DNA from: Planktothrix sp. UBA8402
GTDB lineage: Bacteria > Cyanobacteriota > Cyanobacteriia > Cyanobacteriales > Microcoleaceae
DNA length: 13,292 nucleotides
Reading direction: 5' to 3'
Assembly: GCA_003456035.1 (NCBI GenBank)
Contig: DMPJ01000519.1
Coordinates: 529-13,820 of the forward strand
The position numbers and the translations under genes were made by a program. The notes beneath the pieces are model-generated. The model saw only the letters and a list, made by a program, of their open reading frames with translations. It searched no databases and was not told where the DNA came from. This document shows positions 1 to 5,981 of the stretch, one piece after another. Position 1 is the stretch's first letter. Each line of letters begins with the position of its first letter.

Positions 1-107
1 GGTTAGGGGCGATGAATGGATCTCTAGGATTTGCGATCGCCACCCTGTTATTTTGGTGGTTAGTTTCCTATTTGATGTATCGTCAGGGATGGTTCTTAAA
101 AGTTTGA
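1..107 (+). CDS. C-terminal end of a multi-pass membrane protein (partial, runs off the left edge)
   Basis: An open frame enters from the left edge (first full codon at 3) and ends at TGA 105-107. The 34 visible residues contain one hydrophobic helix (GFAIATLLFWWLVSYLMY) followed by a short basic tail ending RQGWFLKV. A last membrane helix rich in W, then a YR-type basic turn and a final FLKV-like end, resembles the C-terminus of the heparan-alpha-glucosaminide N-acetyltransferase (DUF5009/NagX) acyltransferases. That match is from memory of the family and rests on a short stretch, so only 'membrane protein C-terminus' is firm. It is in the same direction as clpP, 50 bases upstream, so read-through into clpP is possible. 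Confidence 0.6.
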   Translation, partial: LGAMNGSLGFAIATLLFWWLVSYLMYRQGWFLKV

Positions 108-119
108 ACCCCGAATCGC

Positions 120-125
120 TACAAT
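120..125 (+). promoter_or_regulatory. Possible -10 box for clpP
   Basis: TACAAT lies 32 bases before the clpP ATG, in the only gap between clpP and the gene before it. No convincing -35 element is seen 16-18 bases upstream. This is a weak candidate based on the hexamer alone. Confidence 0.22.
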
Positions 126-157
126 AACAAGAGAATGACCATTAGCAGCAAAATGTT

Positions 158-760
158 ATGATCCCAACCGTTATTGAACAATCGGGTCGTGGCGAGAGAG
201 CCTTTGATATCTATTCTCGGCTATTACGCGATCGGATTATCTTCCTCGGACAACAGGTAACAGCAGATTTAGCTAACTTAATTGTGGCTCAGATGTTGTT
301 CCTCGATGCTGAAGACCCAGAAAAAGATATTTACCTCTACATTAACTCGCCGGGGGGGTCGGTTTCGGCTGGTTTAGGGATTTTTGACACCATGAATCAT
401 ATCCGCCCCGATGTTTCTACCATTTGTATGGGGTTAGCAGCTAGTATGGGGGCGTTTCTATTGAGTGCGGGGGCTAAGGGTAAACGCATGAGTCTTCCCC
501 ATTCTCGAATTATGATCCACCAACCGTTAGGGGGCGCCCAAGGACAGGCGACGGATATTGAAATTCAGGCGAGGGAAATTTTGTATCTGAAAAAACGCCT
601 AAATCAACATTTAGCAGATCACACGGGTCAGCCCTTATCGCGTATTGAAGAAGACACAGAAAGGGATTTCTTCATGTCGGCTGAAGAAGCCACGCAATAC
701 GGCTTAATTGACCAAGTGATCAACCGTCGTCCCTCGGCGGCTCATCCTGTGGCTAGTTAA
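158..760 (+). CDS. clpP: ATP-dependent Clp protease proteolytic subunit ClpP
   Basis: Serine peptidase (family S14) that forms the two-ring chamber of the cytosolic Clp protease and degrades proteins fed by ClpX or ClpC. The 200-residue length is normal. The catalytic triad is complete: Ser96 in [10 protein letters not shown], His121 in RIMIHQP, and Asp170 in TERDFFMS. The oligomerisation and oxyanion-hole segment [12 protein letters not shown] sits at 61-72. The start [20 protein letters not shown] matches the usual N-terminus of the catalytic, non-ClpR cyanobacterial paralogue. In some cyanobacteria this paralogue (ClpP2) sits directly upstream of clpX. Here the next DNA is an IS element instead, only 11 bases after the stop codon, so any cotranscribed downstream gene has been displaced or lies elsewhere. 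The start codon is ATG without a clear Shine-Dalgarno sequence, which is common in cyanobacteria. The exact paralogue number is an inference. Confidence 0.97.
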   Translation: MIPTVIEQSGRGERAFDIYSRLLRDRIIFLGQQVTADLANLIVAQMLFLDAEDPEKDIYLYINSPGGSVSAGLGIFDTMNHIRPDVSTICMGLAASMGAFLLSAGAKGKRMSLPHSRIMIHQPLGGAQGQATDIEIQAREILYLKKRLNQHLADHTGQPLSRIEEDTERDFFMSAEEATQYGLIDQVINRRPSAAHPVAS

Positions 761-771
761 TCTATCTTAAT

Positions 772-826
772 GTCGTGAGAGGACTCCCGCCGAGCGCGTT
801 AGCTTGGCGGTGAGATGAATCACGAC
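772..826 (+). repeat. Compound hairpin at the left end of the IS element
   Basis: An outer 7-bp inverted repeat, GTCGTGA (772-778) and TCACGAC (820-826), encloses an inner imperfect stem. In the inner stem CTCCCGCC (784-791) pairs with GGCGGTGAG (806-814) with one bulged T, and it continues to AGC/GCT near the loop. Imperfect subterminal hairpins of this kind are what TnpA of IS200/IS605 elements recognises as single-stranded DNA. It lies beyond the 3' end of the tnpA remnant, as expected for an element end. It might also help end clpP transcription, but no T-run follows. Confidence 0.6.
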
Positions 827-857
827 CAAAGAAAACATGAGCGATAGCGAATTCAAT

Positions 858-962
858 TTAATTTTCTGGAGTTGCCTGTTGCTCAACATATTTTTTTAAC
901 TGTTCAACTGTAATACCGCCACAACTAGCAACAAAATAAGAGCCTGTCCAAAAACAAGGTTT
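858..962 (-). pseudogene. tnpA: C-terminal remnant of TnpA, the Y1 (HUH) transposase of IS200/IS605
   Basis: The minus strand reads KPCFWTGSYFVASCGGITVE then QLKKYVEQQATPEN and a TAA stop (858-860). This matches the C-terminal part of IS200-like TnpA, where a WxxSYFVAS strand leads to the helix carrying the nucleophilic tyrosine; here it is the Tyr of KKYVEQQ (codon at 888-890). Full TnpA is about 130-155 residues. The HUH metal-binding motif and everything before it are missing: upstream of 962 the frame has no homology and soon meets a stop (975-977). The remnant is divergent from tnpB, whose ATG is only 42 bases away, so the deletion joined the tail of tnpA to the tnpB leader. It cannot be active. 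Confidence 0.8.
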
Positions 963-1004
963 ATTAATGTTATCTTAACAGAAGATGATCAAGATGTAGC
1001 GACA

Positions 1005-2207
1005 ATGTTCAACGTTCTCAAGGTAAGACTGTATCCAAATAAAGAACAAGAAGTAGCTTTAGTTAAAAGTTTTGGCTGCTGTCGTTTGGTTTGGAATTAT
1101 TACCTAGAGAAGACTAACAACCAGTATAAGGAAACAGGAAAAGGGTTAAATTATTGCGAGATGGCAAAAGATTTAACCCAACTCAAAAAGCTGCCTGATT
1201 ACTTATTTCTACAAGAAGCTACTGCTGCTACATTACAGCAATCATTGAAGAATTTAGAATCAGCTTTCAAGAACTTCTTCCAGAAAAGAGCCAGATTTCC
1301 TAAATTCAAAAGCAAACATAAAAAACAATCAATTCGTTATCCCGAAAGTTGTTCAATCAAAGGAAACGGTGTCAAACTTCCCAAGTTAGGGATTGTTAAA
1401 GCCAGAATCCCAAAAACAATTAGCAGTAAAATTAAATCTGTTACCGTTTCCAAAACAAGTACAGATAAATATTTTGCTGCTATTTTGTTTGAAACTGACG
1501 ATTTAACCCTTAATAAAACCGGGAAAATATCAGGGATTGATTTGGGGTTAACGAGTTTAGTAACAGTGTTTGATGGTGAAACTTATAGGAAAGTTGATCC
1601 GATTAAACCCACTAGAAAATACGCCCAGCGATTAAGAAGGAGACAGCAATCATTATCTCGAAAGACCAAGGGTTCTAATAACCGTAAAAAGCAAGTTAAA
1701 AGAGTTGCTAAGGTTCACGAGAAGATAGCAAATACTAGACAAGACTTCCTCCATAAAATCTCCAGAGAGTTAGTTGACGAAAACCAAGTCATTGTAGTGG
1801 AAAACCTTTGTATTAAAGGATTAGCTCGTACCAAATTAGCAAAATCCGTGTTGGATGCTGGATTTGGGATGTTGCTCAATTTCCTGGGCTACAAACTGGA
1901 AAGAGAAGGTGGGAAGTTAATTGAAGTTGACAGATTTTTCCCGAGTACAAAACTCTGTAATTGCTGCAAATTTAAAAATAATTCATTAAATTTAAGTATT
2001 CGTGAATGGGTTTGTCCGAATTGCCAAACCCATCATGATAGAGATGAGAATGCAGCCAAAAACATCAGGGAAGAAGGGATAAGAATATTGTCAACAAATA
2101 CCGTAGGACATACGGAAATTCAAGCTTGTGGAGAAGATGTAAGACTCGTTGCAGCTTGCTGCAAAAAGCATTCTTCTGTGAAACAAGAATCCCCCGTCAC
2201 AGCGTGA
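1005..2207 (+). CDS. tnpB: TnpB, RNA-guided nuclease of an IS200/IS605 element (OrfB/IS891 type)
   Basis: A 400-residue TnpB, normal in length. Known relatives (for example ISDra2 TnpB) are RNA-guided DNA endonucleases ancestral to Cas12 that help keep the element in place after excision. The N-terminal helix-turn-helix/OrfB part (about 1-110) starts with the family's usual LKVRLYPNKEQ and GCCRLVWNYYL. The split RuvC fold is complete: Asp179 in GIDLGLTSLVTV, Glu266 in IVVENL, and the Asp pair 345/347 in HHDRDENAAKNI. The zinc ribbon has Cys318/Cys321 and Cys337/Cys340 (CPNC). Because all RuvC acidic residues are kept, this is not one of the nuclease-dead TnpB-derived regulators. The C-terminal tail runs into the right-end hairpin and the TGA lies inside it. 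No upstream in-frame start is available back to the stop region, so ATG 1005 is the likely start. No obvious Shine-Dalgarno sequence precedes it. Confidence 0.93.
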   Translation: MFNVLKVRLYPNKEQEVALVKSFGCCRLVWNYYLEKTNNQYKETGKGLNYCEMAKDLTQLKKLPDYLFLQEATAATLQQSLKNLESAFKNFFQKRARFPKFKSKHKKQSIRYPESCSIKGNGVKLPKLGIVKARIPKTISSKIKSVTVSKTSTDKYFAAILFETDDLTLNKTGKISGIDLGLTSLVTVFDGETYRKVDPIKPTRKYAQRLRRRQQSLSRKTKGSNNRKKQVKRVAKVHEKIANTRQDFLHKISRELVDENQVIVVENLCIKGLARTKLAKSVLDAGFGMLLNFLGYKLEREGGKLIEVDRFFPSTKLCNCCKFKNNSLNLSIREWVCPNCQTHHDRDENAAKNIREEGIRILSTNTVGHTEIQACGEDVRLVAACCKKHSSVKQESPVTA

Positions 2208-2245
2208 GCTTGACGGGGGAGTGTCAATACCCATTTCTTATTACC
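2100..2245 (+). ncRNA. Predicted omegaRNA (reRNA) guide region of TnpB
   Basis: In characterised TnpB systems the guide RNA comes from the 3' end of tnpB plus the right end of the element, and the guide segment is the host sequence just beyond that end. Here the tnpB 3' end and the right-end hairpin overlap in the same orientation, so the layout fits. Limits are approximate: the scaffold would end near 2225-2230 and the guide would then read into the flank that starts with CCATTTC. No promoter for it can be pointed out; processing from the tnpB transcript is the known route in relatives. Confidence 0.4.
2191..2219 (+). repeat. Right-end hairpin of the IS element
   Basis: CCCCCGTCA (2191-2199) pairs perfectly with TGACGGGGG (2211-2219). 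Inside, AGC pairs with GCT around a GTGA loop, leaving one bulged C (2200). The tnpB stop codon TGA falls within this structure. It is the strongest hairpin in the element and fits both the TnpA recognition structure of the right end and the 3' scaffold stem of an omegaRNA. It could also act as a barrier between tnpB and the convergent ferredoxin gene. Confidence 0.7.
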
Positions 2246-2248
2246 TTT

Positions 2249-2476
2249 TTATTGAGGAGTTTTCTGCAATTCCGGGCGTTCTTCTGCTATAATTGCTCCT
2301 TCTACCGGACAAACTTGTAGACAAATTCCGCAGTCAATACAGGTGGAAAAATCAATCCAATACCAGTCAGTCCCTTTGATATTTTTTTCCGGCCCTTCAT
2401 GGATACAAGCAACGGGACAAGCCGCCACACAATCGGCGACACCTTCACAAATATTAGTAACAATACTATGGGGCAT
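2249..2476 (-). CDS. Bacterial-type 7Fe ([3Fe-4S][4Fe-4S]) ferredoxin
   Basis: A 75-residue soluble electron carrier with two cluster-binding segments. The second is complete: C46, C49, C52 and C56-Pro. The first has C10, C16, C20-Pro and C24, but the second cysteine of a CxxCxxC motif is Val13. By analogy with Azotobacter ferredoxin I this predicts a [3Fe-4S] cluster (C10, C16, C56) and a [4Fe-4S] cluster (C20, C46, C49, C52), with C24 free. It belongs to the bacterial dicluster class, not the plant-type [2Fe-2S] ferredoxin of photosynthesis; the partner enzyme is unknown. A strong Shine-Dalgarno sequence AGGAGGAG (plus-strand 2487-2494) sits 10 bases before the ATG, the best in the window, which suggests high translation. 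It is 108 bases downstream of hisZ and its stop lies 18 bases from the right edge of the IS element. Confidence 0.93.
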   Translation of the reverse strand: MPHSIVTNICEGVADCVAACPVACIHEGPEKNIKGTDWYWIDFSTCIDCGICLQVCPVEGAIIAEERPELQKTPQ

Positions 2477-2537
2477 GGTTAGTTTTCTCCTCCTGGAAAA
2501 TAAGATGTAATTCGGGTTAACAATGGGCGAATTTGCT

Positions 2538-2569
2538 AGGGAGAAAACTGAATTAGAAAATTTCCCCCT
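2538..2569 (-). terminator. Possible stem-loop downstream of hisZ
   Basis: On the minus strand AGGGGGAAA can pair with TTTCTCCCT (9 bp with one G-U) across a 14-base loop, in the gap between hisZ and the ferredoxin gene. No T-run follows on the minus strand, so it is not a standard Rho-independent terminator. It may be an attenuating or RNA-stabilising stem, or chance. Confidence 0.25.
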
Positions 2570-2584
2570 TTTCCTACTCTAAAC

Positions 2585-3817
2585 TTAGATAATTTCTTCA
2601 ATTTTGGGGTCGCCGTTAATATTAACCCAGGCAATTTGATCAATACCTCGACGTCGGGCATAGTCCCGAATATCTTCGGGGGTTTCCCGACGCCCTAACT
2701 CCACTTCCACCCGCACTAACTCACCAGAGCGCCTTAACTGACTGGCATAGGCAAAGGCTGCGGCATCGGCTTCGGGAGTTTGCGCCACCACTAACCAGTC
2801 GCTGGCGGGGGTTTGATGGGGGAGTTCACCCCGTCCTAATAACACTTGATGCAGGTTTTCAGTATTTAAAGAAAACCCAATTCCGGGTTCGGTTTGTCCT
2901 TGGGAATGATACAGTCCTAGGAGTTGGTCATAACGTCCACCCTGTCCTAATACCCTGGCTCCAGATGCGGTATCACTGACGGCAATAAACACAATTCCGG
3001 TATAATAATCGAAGGTTTGAACTAAACTTAAATCCAGGGTAATTGCAGGTTGAATTTCGGAATTTTCCCAACATTTTTGCAATAATTCCATTAAGGATTT
3101 TAGGTTATTAACTGCTTGCCGTTGGTCGGGATCTAAATCTAGTTGAGAAACTTGGGATAATACTGTTTCTGGACGACCGCGTAAATCAAATAAAAATAAT
3201 GCTCGCTCTCTAAGTTCTGAAGAAAGTGATAGGGATTCTAAACCAATTCTATCTAAATTAGCGATCGCAGTTCTAACTTTTTCCCGTTCTTTAGTCGGAA
3301 AAGGTGATAATAACGATTGAGTTAAACCTGCTTCTCCGACAATTAAATCGGCATTATTTAACCCCAAACTTTGCAGACAGTCCCGCAACAATAACAGAAT
3401 TTCCGAATCAGCGCGTAACCCACCAGCGCCCAAAAGTTCCACACCCGCTTGATAAAATTCTAACTGTTGTCCGTGATCAAGAGCTTTGCCTTTGCGAAAG
3501 ACATTGGCACTGTAATAGAGGCGTTGGGGCCATGATGGTAGTTTGCCCATGCGAGTCGCAATGGCTCTGGCGATGGATGCGGTTAATTCGGGGCGCGGTC
3601 CTAGACCCTGATTTTCGGCATCTTGCAATTGAATCACGGTTGAGGGTTGTACAGCACCTCCAGCCATGAGGGTGTCCAACCGTTCTAAAGTGGAGGTAAT
3701 AATTCGATGATAGCCCCAACGGTGAAACACCTGTTGTAAGCGCCTTTCAATCCAAATTTTTTGAGCAACATCGAGGGGAAGTAAATCTCGCGCACCCGAT
3801 GGGGGTTGATAAACCAT
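2585..3817 (-). CDS. hisZ: ATP phosphoribosyltransferase regulatory subunit HisZ
   Basis: HisZ is a catalytically inert paralogue of histidyl-tRNA synthetase that pairs with the short form of HisG to make the first, feedback-regulated enzyme of histidine synthesis. The 410-residue protein starts MVYQPPSGARDLLP and has the class II synthetase-like core: PRPELTASIARA (74-85), a degenerate motif 2 with RLYYSANVFRKG (99-110), EFYQAGVELLGA (120-131), FDYYTGIVF (about 270) and GQGGRYDQLLG (about 293-303). The motif 2 loop has FRKG in place of the catalytic FRNE-type sequence and the YDYT-type histidine-A loop reads FDYYTG, which separates it from true HisRS. No synthetase-type anticodon-binding domain is evident; the last 80 or so residues form a small alpha/beta tail. 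The ATG start fits the family N-terminus; there is no clear Shine-Dalgarno sequence. It stands apart from any his operon, as is usual in cyanobacteria. Confidence 0.93.
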   Translation of the reverse strand: MVYQPPSGARDLLPLDVAQKIWIERRLQQVFHRWGYHRIITSTLERLDTLMAGGAVQPSTVIQLQDAENQGLGPRPELTASIARAIATRMGKLPSWPQRLYYSANVFRKGKALDHGQQLEFYQAGVELLGAGGLRADSEILLLLRDCLQSLGLNNADLIVGEAGLTQSLLSPFPTKEREKVRTAIANLDRIGLESLSLSSELRERALFLFDLRGRPETVLSQVSQLDLDPDQRQAVNNLKSLMELLQKCWENSEIQPAITLDLSLVQTFDYYTGIVFIAVSDTASGARVLGQGGRYDQLLGLYHSQGQTEPGIGFSLNTENLHQVLLGRGELPHQTPASDWLVVAQTPEADAAAFAYASQLRRSGELVRVEVELGRRETPEDIRDYARRRGIDQIAWVNINGDPKIEEII

Positions 3818-3823
3818 ACTTGA

Positions 3824-3837
3824 GAATTAAGAATTAA
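3824..3837. repeat. Two-unit heptamer repeat GAATTAA upstream of hisZ
   Basis: GAATTAA occurs twice head to tail, 7 bases before the hisZ start codon. It differs by one base from the GAATTAC unit of the long array at 13108-13142. Short, so chance is possible; listed because two other gaps in the window also carry 7-bp repeats. Confidence 0.4.
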
Positions 3838-3927
3838 CATAGAGTTACAAACCGATAAATTCGTAACTTTCCTTACCATACCCTATTCTGTTACCCACAA
3901 ACTAAAAATTAATTAAAACTGTGATTT

Positions 3928-4650
3928 TTAATCATTGGAGCCATAAGCTATATTCAAACTCACCCAAAAAATTAAAGTGGAAATAATAATAATCAATGTT
4001 GCCCAAAACCAGTGGGGAAGAAATAAATATTCGGCTATTTTTCCGGTATCAGAAACTAACTGTTGACCGTTAATATTAACTGAACTTTGACCAAATAAAT
4101 ATTCTTTTTGATGATAGGTACTGACAATCGCTTGTACACCCAAAAATTGTACCATCCAAGCCTGAATTCCTTGGGGAGTTTGAAAGGCTATTAATAAAAC
4201 AAATAGTCCCCATAGAGACATAGCAACGGCCCCAAACCAAGTCCGTATCCACAATAATACCGAAAGCAACATCACCGAACCCAAAGCTATTAAACACCAA
4301 CGGGCGGTTTTATAGCGACGGCTGGATAAAATTAACAGTCCCCCCGCAAAAGCTGGCCCCATAGGGCCACCCATCGCCACTAATGCTTTTCCGATTTGAC
4401 CTCCAAAAGACACGGAATTGTAGGCTATTCCTGAACCATTGGGAAACATTAAGAGTTTATAAAAATTGCCCCCTAACAGAATTGCGGTTAATCCATGTCC
4501 CATTTCATGGAACCAAGTTGCTAAAATAGAAAAGGGATATAAAATATAACTTCCCCAAAGAAATTGCCATAAAATAATGGTGACAATAGCTGCCACAATT
4601 AACCAAGTTAATCCTATTTTAGAAGATGATAAACCTGTGAGTTTAGACAT
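3928..4650 (-). CDS. M50B-like integral membrane zinc metalloprotease
   Basis: A 240-residue polytopic membrane protein. The zinc motif HEMGH (His48, Glu49, His52) lies in the second hydrophobic segment, and an Asp in VSDTGKIAEYLFLP (Asp201) sits where M50B proteins carry the third ligand. Further hydrophobic segments lie at about 13-33, 88-108, 118-135, 138-156 and 214-235. A conserved-looking GGPMGPAFAGG loop is at 94-104. The domain matches Peptidase_M50B (PF13398), small relatives of site-2 proteases that cut substrates within the membrane; it has no PDZ domain. The substrate is unknown. It starts 57 bases after the stop of the J-domain gene and is probably cotranscribed with it, which hints at a role in membrane or envelope protein quality control (inference). 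The 110-base gap to hisZ leaves room for a separate hisZ promoter. Confidence 0.85.
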   Translation of the reverse strand: MSKLTGLSSSKIGLTWLIVAAIVTIILWQFLWGSYILYPFSILATWFHEMGHGLTAILLGGNFYKLLMFPNGSGIAYNSVSFGGQIGKALVAMGGPMGPAFAGGLLILSSRRYKTARWCLIALGSVMLLSVLLWIRTWFGAVAMSLWGLFVLLIAFQTPQGIQAWMVQFLGVQAIVSTYHQKEYLFGQSSVNINGQQLVSDTGKIAEYLFLPHWFWATLIIIISTLIFWVSLNIAYGSND

Positions 4651-4707
4651 AATTTAATTAAACAGTCTGAATAACTTTTGATTCGATGCCCCTGACTGCG
4701 ATAATTT

Positions 4708-5604
4708 CTATTTTTTCTTACCTCCAAATAGCCCCCCAAACAAACCGCCACCGGATTTTTTAGCAGTTTGTTGACCTGTTTTGGATTTTGTCCCGGCTGG
4801 GGGGGTGGATTTTTCTAGTTCTTTTTTCGCTTCTAGGGCTTGGGGTTGTTTCGGATCGATTTGTAAGGCTCGATTAATATGGGGAGTAGCTAGTTTAGGT
4901 TGATTTTGTTTAACATAAACTAACCCCAATAAACCATGACAATGACTATTATCAGGTTCCCGTTTAATGGCGTCTTTTAATTCTGAAGCAGCTTGGGTAT
5001 AGTTTTGACTAGCAATTAACTGTTCAGCACGGTGACAGGCTTGTTCTACAAAGGAATCTTTTTTAGGTATTGCTGTGGGTGGGGTAGGAGTTGGTTCGGC
5101 GGCTTTAGCAGATAGATGGGCGGCACCTTTTTGATTTTTACGCAGTAAATAAATTAGGTTTAACTCACTAATTTGACCAGTAATTTCTAAGGCATTTTCA
5201 GGGGATTCATATTGATGTTTTGCTAACTCTTTGATCGCACTTTCATAGGCATTTTGATAATCGGAAGATTGGAGAAGTTTTTGAGCGGCTTCGGTTTGCG
5301 GTTTGAGGTTATGCTGTTCTTTGACAATCCGATCGCCAATGGTTTTTAATAGCAGTGTATATTCCTTACGTTCAGCTTCCTTAGAAAACTGATTATAGGC
5401 CGGACTGACTAATTTAGCTAATAATTGTTTGGCTAACTCTCGATCTTGGGGGTTCTCAAAGGGACAGGTATCAGGATGCAAACGACGAGCGATCTGCATA
5501 TAGCGTTTGCGAATATCGTCAAATTCGGCTTCTAGGGAAACCCCTAAAATCCCGTGATCATCCATAAATTCAAACTGAAATAACCCTTGTTTAATTTCAA
5601 ACAT
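4708..5604 (-). CDS. J-domain protein with C-terminal TPR repeats
   Basis: With the ATG at 5604 the protein has 298 residues. A J-domain at about 14-90 carries the HPD tripeptide at 43-45 (ARRLHPDTCPF), the signature for stimulating Hsp70 (DnaK) ATPase. Two tetratricopeptide-like helical pairs span about 184-265 (NYTQAASELKDAIKREPDN and a second unit ending ALQIDPKQP), giving a protein-binding surface. A Pro/Lys linker and a low-complexity tail GGGLFGGLFGGKKK close it. There is no zinc-finger or G/F region, so it is a class C J protein. A longer frame to 5649 exists, but it needs a GTG start and adds 15 basic residues. The ATG at 5602-5604 has AAGGAA 11 bases upstream and gives the MFEIKQGLF start recalled for cyanobacterial relatives. 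However, AGAGGTG also precedes the GTG, so the start is not settled. Probably in one transcript with the M50 protease, and separated from the genes before it by a terminator. Confidence 0.87.
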   Translation of the reverse strand: MFEIKQGLFQFEFMDDHGILGVSLEAEFDDIRKRYMQIARRLHPDTCPFENPQDRELAKQLLAKLVSPAYNQFSKEAERKEYTLLLKTIGDRIVKEQHNLKPQTEAAQKLLQSSDYQNAYESAIKELAKHQYESPENALEITGQISELNLIYLLRKNQKGAAHLSAKAAEPTPTPPTAIPKKDSFVEQACHRAEQLIASQNYTQAASELKDAIKREPDNSHCHGLLGLVYVKQNQPKLATPHINRALQIDPKQPQALEAKKELEKSTPPAGTKSKTGQQTAKKSGGGLFGGLFGGKKK

Positions 5605-5692
5605 ACTTTTTTGCTTTCCTTGCCTAGACTTGCGACGAAGATTAATCACACCTCTTTGATCTTAATATAACCCGTTTGCAACAGTTATAAGT

Positions 5693-5726
5693 AAAAAAAA
5701 ACCGGATTTCTGCAAGAAACCCAGTT
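5693..5726 (-). terminator. Rho-independent terminator of the kinase-channel gene cluster
   Basis: On the minus strand AACTGGGTTTCT pairs with AGAAATCCGGTT over 12 bp (two G-U pairs) around a TGC loop, and a run of nine T follows directly, its first two bases lying in the stem. It lies 57 bases after the stop of the 47-residue gene and 88 bases before the J-domain ATG, so it closes the upstream unit and implies a separate promoter for the J-domain gene. The stem is close to a GGTTTCTTGCAGAAACC-type palindrome that I recall as dispersed in cyanobacterial genomes. Confidence 0.8.
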
Positions 5727-5782
5727 GCTAAAATAGTAATGGAGATTGACTTATTAATATCAATATCCGTTATAGTTCCTGA

Positions 5783-5926
5783 TCAAGACAGAGAATAGGC
5801 GGTTTGCAGTGCCCACCAAACCAGAAAACCGATACCTCCCAAAACCAGCACAGAAGAAATAATAATTGCCGTGGGACTGTCCGCCCCTTTAAATTTCATA
5901 ATTCCACGATCTAAGTCGGATGCCAT
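5783..5926 (-). CDS. Small single-helix membrane protein (47 aa), function unknown
   Basis: An ATG at 5926 opens a 47-codon frame ending TGA at 5783. The product is MASDLDRGIMKFKGADSP, then a hydrophobic helix (TAIIISSVLVLGGIGFLVWWALQ, 19-41 as two runs around a Gly pair), then a short TAYSLS tail. A charged N-terminal segment, one membrane helix and a very short far end are typical of small subunits of thylakoid complexes and of small regulatory membrane proteins. I do not recognise it as a named Psb, Psa, Pet or Ndh subunit. Support for being real: ATG start, clean helix, ordered amphipathic N-terminus, position between mscS (81 bases upstream) and a strong terminator 57 bases downstream. 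It may be cotranscribed with mscS. A weak AGG lies about 11 bases before the start. Confidence 0.72.
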   Translation of the reverse strand: MASDLDRGIMKFKGADSPTAIIISSVLVLGGIGFLVWWALQTAYSLS

Positions 5927-5981
5927 ATTTTAGTTTGCCTAACTCTGACGATTAATTATAGCACAAATAATTATAATTTTG

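Larger units (their letters stand above)
772..2230 (+). mobile_element. Decayed IS200/IS605-family insertion sequence with intact tnpB
   Basis: The segment contains, in order, a compound hairpin (772-826), a minus-strand tnpA remnant, an intact divergent tnpB and a terminal hairpin (2191-2219). Divergent tnpA/tnpB between subterminal hairpins is the plan of IS605/IS608-type elements, which lack terminal inverted repeats and make no target duplication. The span is about 1.46 kb. With a full tnpA of about 400 bases it would be about 1.8 kb, so an internal deletion of about 300 bases is inferred. Exact ends cannot be set without an empty-site comparison; 772 and 2230 are the outer limits of the visible structure. 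The element probably cannot move by itself but could be mobilised in trans by a related TnpA. Confidence 0.75.

Noticed and set aside
1005..2207. TnpB-derived, nuclease-dead transcription regulator
   Set aside because: Asp179, Glu266 and the DRD motif at 345-347 are all present, so catalytic loss is not indicated.
2126..2320. Plus-strand 64-codon frame over the tnpB 3' end and the right-end hairpin
   Set aside because: It overlaps tnpB in another frame and then the ferredoxin gene antisense; no recognisable domain.
3304..3669. Plus-strand 121-codon frame inside hisZ
   Set aside because: Antisense to a confidently assigned gene; the translation has no family features. The minus-strand 80-codon frame at 3477-3719 is likewise a shadow.
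2585..3817. Histidyl-tRNA synthetase as an alternative for the hisZ call
   Set aside because: The motif 2 and histidine-A loop residues are not those of an active synthetase, and no anticodon-binding domain is evident; HisZ explains both.
3685..3879. Minus-strand 64-codon frame covering the hisZ start and upstream gap
   Set aside because: Out of frame with hisZ and overlaps its well-supported N-terminus; no domain seen.
4076..4300. Minus-strand 74-codon frame within the M50 gene
   Set aside because: Alternative frame of a real membrane protein; its hydrophobicity is inherited from the overlapping codons.
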